Shown here in pieces: positions 21,101-29,098 of a DNA stretch of 64,000 bases. The DNA comes from Bacteroides propionicifaciens DSM 19291 = JCM 14649 (lineage in GTDB: Bacteria; Bacteroidota; Bacteroidia; Bacteroidales; Bacteroidaceae): contig NZ_AQWS01000010.1 of NCBI RefSeq assembly GCF_000375405.1, positions 1 through 64,000 of the forward strand, written 5' to 3'. Numbering within the stretch: position 1 is the first letter of the stretch; each line of letters opens with the position of its first letter. The translations under genes were made by a program, and so were the position numbers. Below the pieces are notes generated by a model. The model did no database searches and was not told where the DNA came from. It was given only the letters and a program-made list of their open reading frames with translations.

Positions 21101-21871
21101 AACCGTACTAAACTCTCGGGTGTAAAGGCGGCTATTATCCGTGAAAAAGGTACAAATGGTGAGCGAGAAATGGCTTATGCAATGTACTTGGCTGGTTTTG
21201 ATGTTAAAGACGTTATGATGACCGACCTTACAAGTGGCAGAGAAACCTTAGATGATATAAACTTTATTGTCTTCTGTGGTGGCTTCTCAAACTCAGACGT
21301 TCTGGGTTCAGCCAAAGGTTGGGCTGGAGGTTTCTTATTCAATGAAACAGCCAAAGCAACACTTAAACGCTTTTACCAACGTGAGAATACACTTTCTCTT
21401 GGTATTTGTAATGGTTGTCAGCTTATGATGGAGCTTAACCTGATTTATCCTGACCACACAGAGAAACCTAAAATGCTACACAATGCTTCTCATAAGTTTG
21501 AGTCGACTTTTGTTGGTGTAACTATACCAACAAACAGAACAGTGATGTTCGGTTCTCTAAGTGGTTATAAACTGGGGATTTGGGTAGCGCACGGTGAAGG
21601 TAAATTCAGTTTGCCATGCCAGGAAGACCAATATAATATCGTTGCTAAATATAGCTATGATACTTATCCTGGTAACCCTAATGGCTCTGACTATTCTGCT
21701 GCAGCTGTGGCAAGTCATGATGGACGTCATATTGCTATGATGCCTCATCTTGAGCGAGCTATTTTCCCTTGGCAAAATGCGAACTATCCAGCAGAGCGTC
21801 TAAATGATGAAGTCACTCCTTGGATTGAGGCTTTTGTTAATGCACGTCTTTGGATTGAAAAGAACAAATAA
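18173..21871 (+). CDS. purL: Phosphoribosylformylglycinamidine synthase, large single-chain form
   Basis: The fourth step of purine synthesis: FGAR + glutamine + ATP to FGAM. The protein of 1232 residues contains all parts in one chain: N-terminal PurS-like domain, two AIR-synthase-type ATP-grasp halves (ETHNFPTTVEPFNGA near 230, HDISAGGLITALLEM near 830), and a C-terminal class I glutaminase with nucleophile Cys in GICNGCQLM and the His-Glu of MMPHLERAIFPW. Length is close to the 1290-1300 of proteobacterial PurL. Start ATG 18173 follows the structured leader. Confidence 0.97.
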   Translation: MILFFKTTNETLIAVNCNQDLPPADKEKLAWLFSEAIPLEEETISGYLVGPRPEMITPWSTNAVEITQNMGIQGIERIEEFYPVENERADYDPMLQHLYEGLNQRIFISQRIPEPIKTIEDITLYNEQEGLAMSIEEIDYLKQLETDLGRKLTDSEVFGFAQINSEHCRHKIFGGTFIIDGQERESSLFDMIKKTTRENPNAVVSAYKDNVAFSRGPKVELFAPTQHSTSDYFTTREIESVISLKAETHNFPTTVEPFNGASTGTGGEIRDRMAGGKGSWPIAGTAVYMTSYTRVEDDRKWEHILPVRNWLYQTPIEILIKASNGASDFGNKFGQPLICGSVLTFEHTENNEVYGYDKVIMLAGGVGYGRKEDSIKGKPEKGNKIVVLGGDNYRIGLGGGSVSSVDTGRYNSGIELNAVQRANAEMQKRANNVIRALTEQEHNPIISIHDHGSAGHVNCLSELVEGCGGEIDMTKLPIGDKTLSAKEIIANESQERMGLLIEKKAIEQVQKIAERERAPMYIVGETTGDDRFSFVQGDGVRPFDLSMEQMFGSSPKTIMDDKTVERNYEMPTYEISKLNEYLDDVLQLEAVACKDWLTNKVDRSVTGKVARQQCQGEIQLPLSDCGVVALDYKGKKGIATSIGHAPQAGLANPAHGSVLAVSEALTNLIFAPLTDGLDTVSLSANWMWPCRSQQGEDARLYTAVEALSNFCCDLGINVPTGKDSLSMTQKYPNGDRVIAPGTVIVSAMGEVSDVKKVVSPVMVNKPKTSFYHIDFSFDELKLGGSAFAQTLGKVGQDAPTVQNTEYFKDVFNAVQGLINKGHILSGHDISAGGLITALLEMCFANTDGGMEINLDVFAEEDLIKILFAENPGIIVQIEDKKADSLLDLLEEEGVGIVRIGRPTDERHILVSKNKATYQFGIDYLRDVWYSSSYIMDKHQSQNGMAKERFTNYKEQPLEFAYPPHFSGKLAQYKLNANRTKLSGVKAAIIREKGTNGEREMAYAMYLAGFDVKDVMMTDLTSGRETLDDINFIVFCGGFSNSDVLGSAKGWAGGFLFNETAKATLKRFYQRENTLSLGICNGCQLMMELNLIYPDHTEKPKMLHNASHKFESTFVGVTIPTNRTVMFGSLSGYKLGIWVAHGEGKFSLPCQEDQYNIVAKYSYDTYPGNPNGSDYSAAAVASHDGRHIAMMPHLERAIFPWQNANYPAERLNDEVTPWIEAFVNARLWIEKNK

Positions 21872-22206
21872 GATACCTAGACCCATAATATTTCTTTATT
21901 AAACAAACGTTGAAGGAGAACATGTCAAGCACATGTTCTCCTTTTTATTATCTAAACACAGATATAATATGTAGTACTTACAATTTATTTCATTTGAAGC
22001 TAACTTTTATATTTCTAACATAAATAAATAGGAAAAGGTAAATTCATAAAGCATCCAGCCAATTTAGAAACACTTATTATCCTATTTATCAATACATTAA
22101 TACTCACTCAATCAAAGTATATTTGACAAATCAGCAGTTTTAATCTATAATTGTTATATCTTTATAAAGCATTAGAATAGTTTTCATGACATAAAAAATT
22201 ACTATA
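21872..22206. other. Intergenic region purL / hybrid sensor gene
   Basis: 335 bases. It contains the purL terminator at 21913-21948, then A/T-rich DNA with a possible -7-like TATCTTTA about 50 bases before the sensor start. No RNA gene or further repeat is seen. Confidence 0.5.
21913..21948 (+). terminator. Terminator of purL
   Basis: A perfect 13-pair stem (21913-21925 with 21931-21943), 5-base loop, then a T-run. It is 41 bases past the stop. Confidence 0.88.
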
Positions 22207-25200
22207 ATGAAGAGACTCACATACATTCTATGTCTCCTTTGCTTCTCTTTTATAAGCCAAGCTCAGACTTATACCTACCTTAACATCAAAGATGGTTTAA
22301 GCCACCGCCACGTTTATAGTATATCTAAGGACAACAAAGGATATATGTGGTTTTTAACCCAAAAAGGAGCCGATAGATATAACGGATCAGCTTTTAAACA
22401 CTACAACTTCACGGTCGATCACAAGATTTTAAACACCTCTGCTCATTTAAAATCTCTATACTTCACAGCCGACAGCCTACTTTTTCAGGTAGGGTCAGAT
22501 GGTAAAGTTTTTCGATTTAATGAGCAATCAGACCAGTTTGATTATATATATAGCTACCCTAACGAAACCAACGAAATACTTTTACTAAGCTTCAATTATA
22601 TTGATAGTGATAATAAAATATGGATGGGAAGCAAAGGTAATTTGCATATCTACGATTCTAAAAAAGATAAAGAAGTTACTATTACCCAACATCCACTATA
22701 TGCTGCTACAGCAATTACGGAGATGAGGCCAAACACATTTGCAATAGGTACTACCAACGGCATTTATGGAGCGACTATTACGGGAGATACTTTACGACTC
22801 AATAATACTACCCCTTTACTTAATAACTTAGAAAAGCAGATTGAAAAATTATATTATCATGAAGCTACACACTCACTAATTATATCAACTTTAAGGAAAG
22901 GACTCTACATCTATAAAATTGACGAGGGGAAACTATCCGAACCATTTGATCTAAAAACTGCAAGTGTTAACGAAATTACAACATTCTCTGACTCAGAAGT
23001 TCTTGTTGCCACCAATGGTGCTGGAGTCTTTAAGATAGATTTAGAGAATAACACTTGGGAGCCTTTTATTGTAGCGAACTACGACGAAGTAGGTGAAATG
23101 AATGGAAATAATATAAAAGATATTCTTATAGACGACGAAAATAGAATTTGGATGGCTAACTACCCTAATGGAGTAACCATACGAACCGACCGTAATAATC
23201 TCGACTTTGACGTTATTCAACATATCCCCAAAAAGAATACAGGACTCATACATAATCAAGTTAATGATTTCGTCGAAGACAAAGATGGAGATATTTGGTT
23301 TGCTACCAATAACGGGATCAGTGTCTATTTTCCTAAACAAGACCGATGGGAGTCGTATCTATCCTCGTATGATAATGATAAAGACATTAACAACCATATG
23401 TTCCTAACCATCAATGAAGTTAGACCAGGTATCGTTTGGGCAGGTGGCTACAGCTCTGGATTATACGAAATCAATAAATCAACCAAACGTCATAAGCTTT
23501 TACTATCTAATGAAAAAGAGCAGATTAGTGAGCCTGATAAATGCATTCGAGCAATCCTCAAAGGTACGAATCAATCAATTTGGGTAGGTGGCTACTATAA
23601 CCTAAGACAGATTGATCCTGAAAAAATGCAGATAAGATATTTTAATAATATATCTGCTATAACAAGCTTGGAAGAGATGAATGAGTCTAATCTATGGATT
23701 GGAACATCCAAAGGCTTATTCTTATTGGATAAAACTAATGGTAATAGTCGCCATATCAATCTGCCTACTAGCAACCCTTCGGTTAATGTACTTTATCAAA
23801 ACAAAGATGGAGTGCTTTACATAGGCACAAATGATGGGTTATTCCTCTTTAATAGTGTAACAAACACATTCAAGCACTTTCACACTCAAAACTCCTCACT
23901 CCTGTCCAACTCCATACAGTCGATTGTTCCTGATAAAGACCAACCTCGTGTTTATCTAGCAACAGATTCAGAGCTATCCCTTTACGAAGAGGATACTGAA
24001 CGGATTTACAATTGGACCAAGGATCAAGGCATGCTTGATACGTTCTTTAATACCAACTCAGGGATACAACTTAGCAACGGAGAAATTCTATTTGGAAGTG
24101 CTGATGGAGTGATCTTATTTGATCAAGAATGCATATTCCCAACAGAGTATAAATCAAAGCTAGTATTTGAAGAACTAGAAGTAAATCAACGATCAGTTTA
24201 CCCTTCGCAAAAACAAAGTATACTGACGCAGCTTATAGATAAAACAAATAAAATCACCCTAGGATTTAGAGATAATAATATCGCACTCGAAATTGGGTCA
24301 ATCAACTTTGACAATCCTTCGAATATTTTATATTCTTGGCAGATGGAAGGTTTAAACGATGAGTGGAGTGAGCCAAGCCCAAATACCAGATTGGTCTTTT
24401 CAAACCTATCACCAGGCACATATTTTCTTAAAGTTAGAACCATACTTAGTGGCTCATTAAATCAAACGCTCGAGGAAAGAACGCTTCAAATCAATGTAAA
24501 ACAACCATTCTGGTGGAGTGCAGCCGCAAAGGTAATCTATGTTGTAGGCTTTATTATCTTACTACTTCTTTTGATTCGATACCTCATAAAGAGAAGCGAA
24601 CGCAAATTAGTAGATCATACCAAGCAGTTCTACTATAACACAGCTCATGATATTCGAGTGCCCCTACAGCTAATCCAAGAACCCTTAATGGAGCTTAAGG
24701 AGAAAGAAGACCTGACGACTGAAGGAATGAGTAATATCAGAATTGTCCTTAGAAATCTAAATATCCTACTGACTCAAAACGATACAACCATCAATTTTGA
24801 GCGAATGGAGAAAAATAAGAATAGACTGTACTTATCAGAACATAACCTGCCTAGTTTTATAGAGAACATTGTAAAGCTGACCATTCCTGTTGCCGAAATT
24901 AAGCAAATTGACATAAACTTCAATAACACGATTACGGGGCAATTTAAGATTTGGATGGACAATGAGAAGATTAGAACAATCTTGAGTAACCTGCTCAACC
25001 AAATAATAGAGTGTTCCGACGACTTTAAGTCGATTAATATTATTATTGGCGTGATTCAAAACGAATGGTTCTTAGAGATTACCTATGAAGGTAAACCTCT
25101 ACCTATAGAAACTATTCAAGACTCAACCAATGGCAAGTTTATCGACGATGCAATTCAAAAGAATACAACCATAACTGACAACTTAGGCTTGCAGCTCATC

Positions 25201-26196
25201 GGACAATTACTCAAACTCTATCAAGGAAGTATCCAATTTAAGAATGTGGATAAGAAATCTTATTACATACGACTAAACTTACCAATTTATCATCAAGCTA
25301 TTACGGATGCTGAATTAGTTAGCCAATTTCATAAGAAAGAAACCTCGACTCCTGATACCAACAAAACTAGCCCACTGAATGTAAATCCATCACTAAACTC
25401 AATATCAACGGTTAATGGTACGGGCACCGATAAACTATTGATACTTTTGGTTGAAAGTGACCCAGACATCATTGAACAAATGAATAATAATTTCTCTGAC
25501 ACATATGAGATTATAAATACCCCTAAAGGTCAAGAGGCTATAAGTATTGCCAAACGACTTAGGCCCTCAATCATAATTTCAAGAATGAATTTAGAGGATA
25601 TCAAGGGGACAGAACTCTCGGCAACATTGAAGTCAGAATTTGAAACCTCGCATATACCTATCATTCTTATGACTGATAGCAATGAAGAGAAGCATATTAT
25701 TAAAGGACTCCAAAATGGAGCGGATGAGTTTATTCTAAAACCTTTTAATTATAGAATTCTTAAAGCCTCTATAGCTAACCTACTATCGAACAGGGCACTA
25801 CTTAGAGATAGGTATGCGAGCTTAGAGATTCAAGAATCTATAGACTGTGAACATTGTACAACAAACTTGGAATGGAAATTCATTGCAACAATTAAGGAAA
25901 GTGTCGAAAAACATATGTCTGAACCCGACTTTACGGTCGATAAACTTTGTGCAATATTAAATATGAGTCGTACAAGTTTTTATAATAAACTCAAAGACTT
26001 AACGAACAAAACACCCTCTGACTACATTAGAATTATTAAACTGAATTATGCAGCAAAGCTCTTACTTGAAAAAGAGTTTACCATATCCGAGATTGCTGAC
26101 AAAACAGGTTTCAACGATGCCAAGTATTTTAGAGAAGTCTTCAAAAAGCACTATAATATGACACCATCGAAGTATGCAAAGGAAAAACAAAGATGA
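22207..26196 (+). CDS. Hybrid two-component sensor/regulator with degenerate phosphorelay sites
   Basis: A 1329-residue one-protein signalling system of the Bacteroidota HTCS type. Order: signal peptide (about 1-20); Reg_prop beta-propeller repeats (about 22-650; GLSHRHVYSISKDNKGYMWF, GNLHIYDS, DIWFATNNGISV, LWIGTSKGLFLLD); Y_Y_Y domain (about 680-760); one membrane segment (about 775-795); histidine-kinase region; receiver (about 1075-1190); AraC-type HTH (about 1230-1329). The dimerisation His is kept (H814, AHDIRVPL). The ATP-binding part is eroded: the G1 box DxGxGIP reads YEGKPLP (960-966), and the N-box SNA reads NQI. In the receiver the phosphoacceptor Asp is Arg (ISRMNLED, R1126), and VEDNPD reads VESDPD. 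The HTH looks intact. It overlaps chrA by 4 bases. It probably binds DNA, but normal phosphotransfer is unlikely. Confidence 0.88.
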   Translation: MKRLTYILCLLCFSFISQAQTYTYLNIKDGLSHRHVYSISKDNKGYMWFLTQKGADRYNGSAFKHYNFTVDHKILNTSAHLKSLYFTADSLLFQVGSDGKVFRFNEQSDQFDYIYSYPNETNEILLLSFNYIDSDNKIWMGSKGNLHIYDSKKDKEVTITQHPLYAATAITEMRPNTFAIGTTNGIYGATITGDTLRLNNTTPLLNNLEKQIEKLYYHEATHSLIISTLRKGLYIYKIDEGKLSEPFDLKTASVNEITTFSDSEVLVATNGAGVFKIDLENNTWEPFIVANYDEVGEMNGNNIKDILIDDENRIWMANYPNGVTIRTDRNNLDFDVIQHIPKKNTGLIHNQVNDFVEDKDGDIWFATNNGISVYFPKQDRWESYLSSYDNDKDINNHMFLTINEVRPGIVWAGGYSSGLYEINKSTKRHKLLLSNEKEQISEPDKCIRAILKGTNQSIWVGGYYNLRQIDPEKMQIRYFNNISAITSLEEMNESNLWIGTSKGLFLLDKTNGNSRHINLPTSNPSVNVLYQNKDGVLYIGTNDGLFLFNSVTNTFKHFHTQNSSLLSNSIQSIVPDKDQPRVYLATDSELSLYEEDTERIYNWTKDQGMLDTFFNTNSGIQLSNGEILFGSADGVILFDQECIFPTEYKSKLVFEELEVNQRSVYPSQKQSILTQLIDKTNKITLGFRDNNIALEIGSINFDNPSNILYSWQMEGLNDEWSEPSPNTRLVFSNLSPGTYFLKVRTILSGSLNQTLEERTLQINVKQPFWWSAAAKVIYVVGFIILLLLLIRYLIKRSERKLVDHTKQFYYNTAHDIRVPLQLIQEPLMELKEKEDLTTEGMSNIRIVLRNLNILLTQNDTTINFERMEKNKNRLYLSEHNLPSFIENIVKLTIPVAEIKQIDINFNNTITGQFKIWMDNEKIRTILSNLLNQIIECSDDFKSINIIIGVIQNEWFLEITYEGKPLPIETIQDSTNGKFIDDAIQKNTTITDNLGLQLIGQLLKLYQGSIQFKNVDKKSYYIRLNLPIYHQAITDAELVSQFHKKETSTPDTNKTSPLNVNPSLNSISTVNGTGTDKLLILLVESDPDIIEQMNNNFSDTYEIINTPKGQEAISIAKRLRPSIIISRMNLEDIKGTELSATLKSEFETSHIPIILMTDSNEEKHIIKGLQNGADEFILKPFNYRILKASIANLLSNRALLRDRYASLEIQESIDCEHCTTNLEWKFIATIKESVEKHMSEPDFTVDKLCAILNMSRTSFYNKLKDLTNKTPSDYIRIIKLNYAAKLLLEKEFTISEIADKTGFNDAKYFREVFKKHYNMTPSKYAKEKQR

Positions 26197-26735
26197 AACA
26201 ATACTTTCAACTCTTCAGAATATTTTTTAAAATTGGGGCATTCACTATTGGTGGCGGCTATGCTATGGTCCCAATCATTGAGAATGAGATAGTAACCAAA
26301 AGACAATGGATTAGCAAACAGGATTTTGTCGATCTACTGGCTATCGCTCAATCGGCTCCAGGAATCTTAGCCGTTAACATATCTATATTCATTGGCTATA
26401 AACTAAAAGGAGTAAAAGGAGCAATCGTCTCAACTTTAGGAACGGTACTCCCCTCTTTCATTATTATTTTGATGATTGCCATGTTCTTTCAGTCATTCAA
26501 GAATAATATTTATGTAGAAAAGATGTTTAAGGCTATTCGTCCTGCTGTAGTAGCTCTGATTGCAGCACCTACATTTTCAATGGCTAAGACTGCACGCATA
26601 TCAAAATATACTATCTGGATACCTGTAGTATCAGCCTTACTGATCTGGCTTATGGACGTATCTCCCGTTTGGATTATTGCTGTAGCAGGTGTTGGGGGTT
26701 TTGTTTGGGGACGACTTAAAAACAATAAAGCATGA
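26193..26735 (+). CDS. chrA: Chromate transporter half, ChrA family (first)
   Basis: A 180-residue short-chain CHR membrane protein. It has the N-terminal signature FFKIGAFTIGGGYAMVPIIE and the conserved DFVDLLAIAQSAPGILAVN, then several hydrophobic segments. Short-chain CHR proteins work as pairs with opposite membrane topology. The ATG overlaps the end of the sensor gene (ATGA), and the second half gene overlaps this one by 4 bases, so the three are coupled. The family exports chromate or related oxyanions; the true substrate is not known. Confidence 0.9.
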   Translation: MKQYFQLFRIFFKIGAFTIGGGYAMVPIIENEIVTKRQWISKQDFVDLLAIAQSAPGILAVNISIFIGYKLKGVKGAIVSTLGTVLPSFIIILMIAMFFQSFKNNIYVEKMFKAIRPAVVALIAAPTFSMAKTARISKYTIWIPVVSALLIWLMDVSPVWIIAVAGVGGFVWGRLKNNKA

Positions 26736-27292
26736 TAATACTCTATCTACAATTATTCTACACCTTCTTTAAGATTGGCTTATTTGGCTTTGGTGGTGGA
26801 TATGCGATGCTCTCAATGATACAGGGAGAAGTTGTAACGAACTATAAGTGGCTATCACTGCAAGAGTTTACAGATATTGTGGCTATCAGTCAGATGACTC
26901 CTGGCCCTATCGGTATTAATGCCGCAACTTATGTGGGATATACAGCAACAAATGGTAGCGTTTGGGGTTCAATCACGGCGACCTTTGCAGTAGTACTGCC
27001 TTCGTTTATCTTAATGCTACTGATTAGTAAGTTCTTTTTGAGATATAGTTCTCACCCCATGGTCGAGGCTGTATTTAGTGGTTTAAGGCCAGCTGTAGTT
27101 GGTCTTCTAGCTGCTGCTGCTTTAGTATTAATGAATCAGGAGAATTTCTCTGCCCCATCAACCGATATGTATTCGTTTGTAATCAGCGTAGCTATATTTG
27201 GACTAGCTTTCTTTTTTTCTAGATCGAAGTATAAGATAAACCCAATATTACTCATCATCCTCTGCGGACTTGCTGGACTGATCATCTATTAA
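26732..27292 (+). CDS. chrA: Chromate transporter half, ChrA family (second)
   Basis: A 186-residue partner of the preceding half transporter. Signature motifs: FFKIGLFGFGGGYAMLSMIQ and EFTDIVAISQMTPGPIGINAATYVG. It ends 15 bases before a bidirectional terminator, closing the sensor-chrA-chrA run. Confidence 0.9.
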   Translation: MIILYLQLFYTFFKIGLFGFGGGYAMLSMIQGEVVTNYKWLSLQEFTDIVAISQMTPGPIGINAATYVGYTATNGSVWGSITATFAVVLPSFILMLLISKFFLRYSSHPMVEAVFSGLRPAVVGLLAAAALVLMNQENFSAPSTDMYSFVISVAIFGLAFFFSRSKYKINPILLIILCGLAGLIIY

Positions 27293-27308
27293 ACATGATA
27301 TAAAGAAA

Positions 27309-27343
27309 AAAGGGTTAATACATCAAACTGCATTAACCCTTTT
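27309..27343. terminator. Bidirectional terminator after chrA
   Basis: AAAGGGTTAAT (27309-27319) pairs with its complement at 27332-27342. Flanking A and T stretches allow use from both sides. Confidence 0.75.
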
Positions 27344-27366
27344 GCTATTTTTAGAAGGTAAGGCTC

Positions 27367-28875
27367 TTAGAGTTTTACCTTTTTTGTTTTATACTTCGAT
27401 TCATTATGCAAACGATCCAAGGCCGTTACAACATAAGTGTATTTGCTCTTACCATTTTCATAGGGAAGCTTAAAAAACGTATTCGGTGTAATCGCTACGA
27501 TATGCGAAGGATCTTCTAAGTCAATACGCTCACCTCTGTTGAATTGATAAACCACATAGCGTGCAGCCTCATTCATTATACTCTTAGATTTAGGAGCTGT
27601 CCAGAACATCATATAGCCATCAGAAGTCCAAGTAGTTTTTATCTTACGTACGGCTTTAGGGGCTTCGCCATCCATAAAGTCAAATACAGGAACTAAAGAG
27701 GGGTATTTGTGATAAGTTGACATTAATGATTCAAGATAACGTCCTTCGTTCTCAACAACAGAAGTGGCTGGCCACTGACTACTTCCACCAATTGATTGGT
27801 AAGAACGTTGCAACTTCATCTTAATAGGAAGCTGATTGATCATCGGGTTGAGAGGGTCTTCATTCTGAATGGTATTGGGCACAGATTGACCAATAAAGAG
27901 TGGTCGGTTATTGCTATGCTTTGCCCACCAATCAACAAGTACATGGTAATCAGCAACAGGATGACCTACATGCCAATATATCTGTGGAATATTATAATCC
28001 ACCCAACCTTTATTTACCCATAGAAGCACATCAGCATAAAGGTCGTCGTAGTTTTGAAGACCATTAGTTTTACTGCCATAGGGGTAAGACATTTCATTAC
28101 GATAAATACCAAATGGACTCACACCAAACTTTACCCAAGGCTTGATCTCACGAACAGTTTCGTGGATTTGTTTGATAAGTAAGTTAACATTATCTCTTCT
28201 CCAATCGCCACGAGATGCATACGAGCTTCCACCCAAACGTTCAAAGCTTAAGTCATCTTCAAACTCCATTCCATCTTTGGGGTATGGATAGAAGTAATCA
28301 TCCATATGGATTGCATCGACGTCGTATCTGTTAAGAATATCAGCAACTATCGTGCTAATATAATTTCGGTTTTCAGACAGTGCAGGATCAAAGAATACTT
28401 GATTACCATAAGTAATGAAGCGTTCTGGATATTTGATGTAAGGATGCGATACCGCGATTTCTTTATTGATGTTTGTCATCGCTCGGTAAGGATTAATCCA
28501 AGCATGAAGTTCCATGCCTCGTTTATGACACTCCTCAATCATAAAGGCAAGGGGATCCCAATATGGATTGGGTGCTTTACCCTGTTGTCCTGTAAGGAAA
28601 CGACTCCATGGCTCCAAATTAGAAGCATAGAAAGCATCAGCTTCACCTCTAACCTGAAAAATAACAGCATTCATATTGGCTGCTTTTAGAGCATCAAGAT
28701 GATCGATTAAGCGGCCCTGTGCTTCAGCTGTAGATAACCCTTGAAACTGACCGTTGATAATTTGAATCCAAGCAGCTCTAAACTCTCTTTTAGGCTGATC
28801 TTGAGCATTAACCCCCTGTAGAGAAGTCAGACCCAAGGATATAAGCAAGGCAAATAAATATAGATAACCCTTCAT
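27367..28875 (-). CDS. Secreted glycosyl-hydrolase-like 10 (GHL10/YngK-type) protein
   Basis: A 502-residue exported protein: signal peptide about 1-24 (MKGYLYLFALLIS to VNAQ), then a TIM-barrel of the GHL10 family with FRAAWIQIINGQFQGL, NAVIFQVRGEADAFY, ELHAWINPYRAM, DAIHMDDYFYPYP and FGVSPFGIYRN. A C-terminal fibronectin-like domain follows (about 410-502). Members act on peptidoglycan- or polysaccharide-derived glycans; substrate not determined. ATG 28875 is chosen because it gives a proper signal peptide and because a longer reading from 28932 would cross the promoter box at 28903-28910. Confidence 0.85.
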   Translation of the reverse strand: MKGYLYLFALLISLGLTSLQGVNAQDQPKREFRAAWIQIINGQFQGLSTAEAQGRLIDHLDALKAANMNAVIFQVRGEADAFYASNLEPWSRFLTGQQGKAPNPYWDPLAFMIEECHKRGMELHAWINPYRAMTNINKEIAVSHPYIKYPERFITYGNQVFFDPALSENRNYISTIVADILNRYDVDAIHMDDYFYPYPKDGMEFEDDLSFERLGGSSYASRGDWRRDNVNLLIKQIHETVREIKPWVKFGVSPFGIYRNEMSYPYGSKTNGLQNYDDLYADVLLWVNKGWVDYNIPQIYWHVGHPVADYHVLVDWWAKHSNNRPLFIGQSVPNTIQNEDPLNPMINQLPIKMKLQRSYQSIGGSSQWPATSVVENEGRYLESLMSTYHKYPSLVPVFDFMDGEAPKAVRKIKTTWTSDGYMMFWTAPKSKSIMNEAARYVVYQFNRGERIDLEDPSHIVAITPNTFFKLPYENGKSKYTYVVTALDRLHNESKYKTKKVKL

Positions 28876-28902
28876 TCTTTTTAATAAATTAGTTTTGCAA
28901 AG

Positions 28903-28910
28903 CAAATATA
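28903..28910 (-). promoter_or_regulatory. -7 box of the GHL10 gene
   Basis: TATATTTG on the minus strand matches TAnnTTTG exactly, 27 bases before ATG 28875. The -33 region is weak. Confidence 0.55.
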
Positions 28911-29063
28911 AACTTTTAAAACCGCTAAGCATTATATATAGATGGAAAAGTAGTTCACAGCCGTTTAAATAGAATACAGCTTATTAACTAAAACTCTCTG
29001 GCTGTTAAGAAGTATTATACCTCAACTCTTTTAGTATTAATAAGAAATGAGAGACAAATTCAT

Positions 29064-29071
29064 TAACTTTG
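29064..29071 (+). promoter_or_regulatory. -7 box of uvrA
   Basis: TAACTTTG matches TAnnTTTG, 27 bases before ATG 29099. The in-frame TTG at 29069 is part of this box and so is not a credible start. Confidence 0.6.
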
Positions 29072-29098
29072 CAAATCAATCAAAAAGAACGATTTAGA

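Noticed and set aside
26193-27292. chrA split by a frameshift
   Set aside because: Both halves start with their own family signature and have complete short-chain length, so this is the normal paired form.
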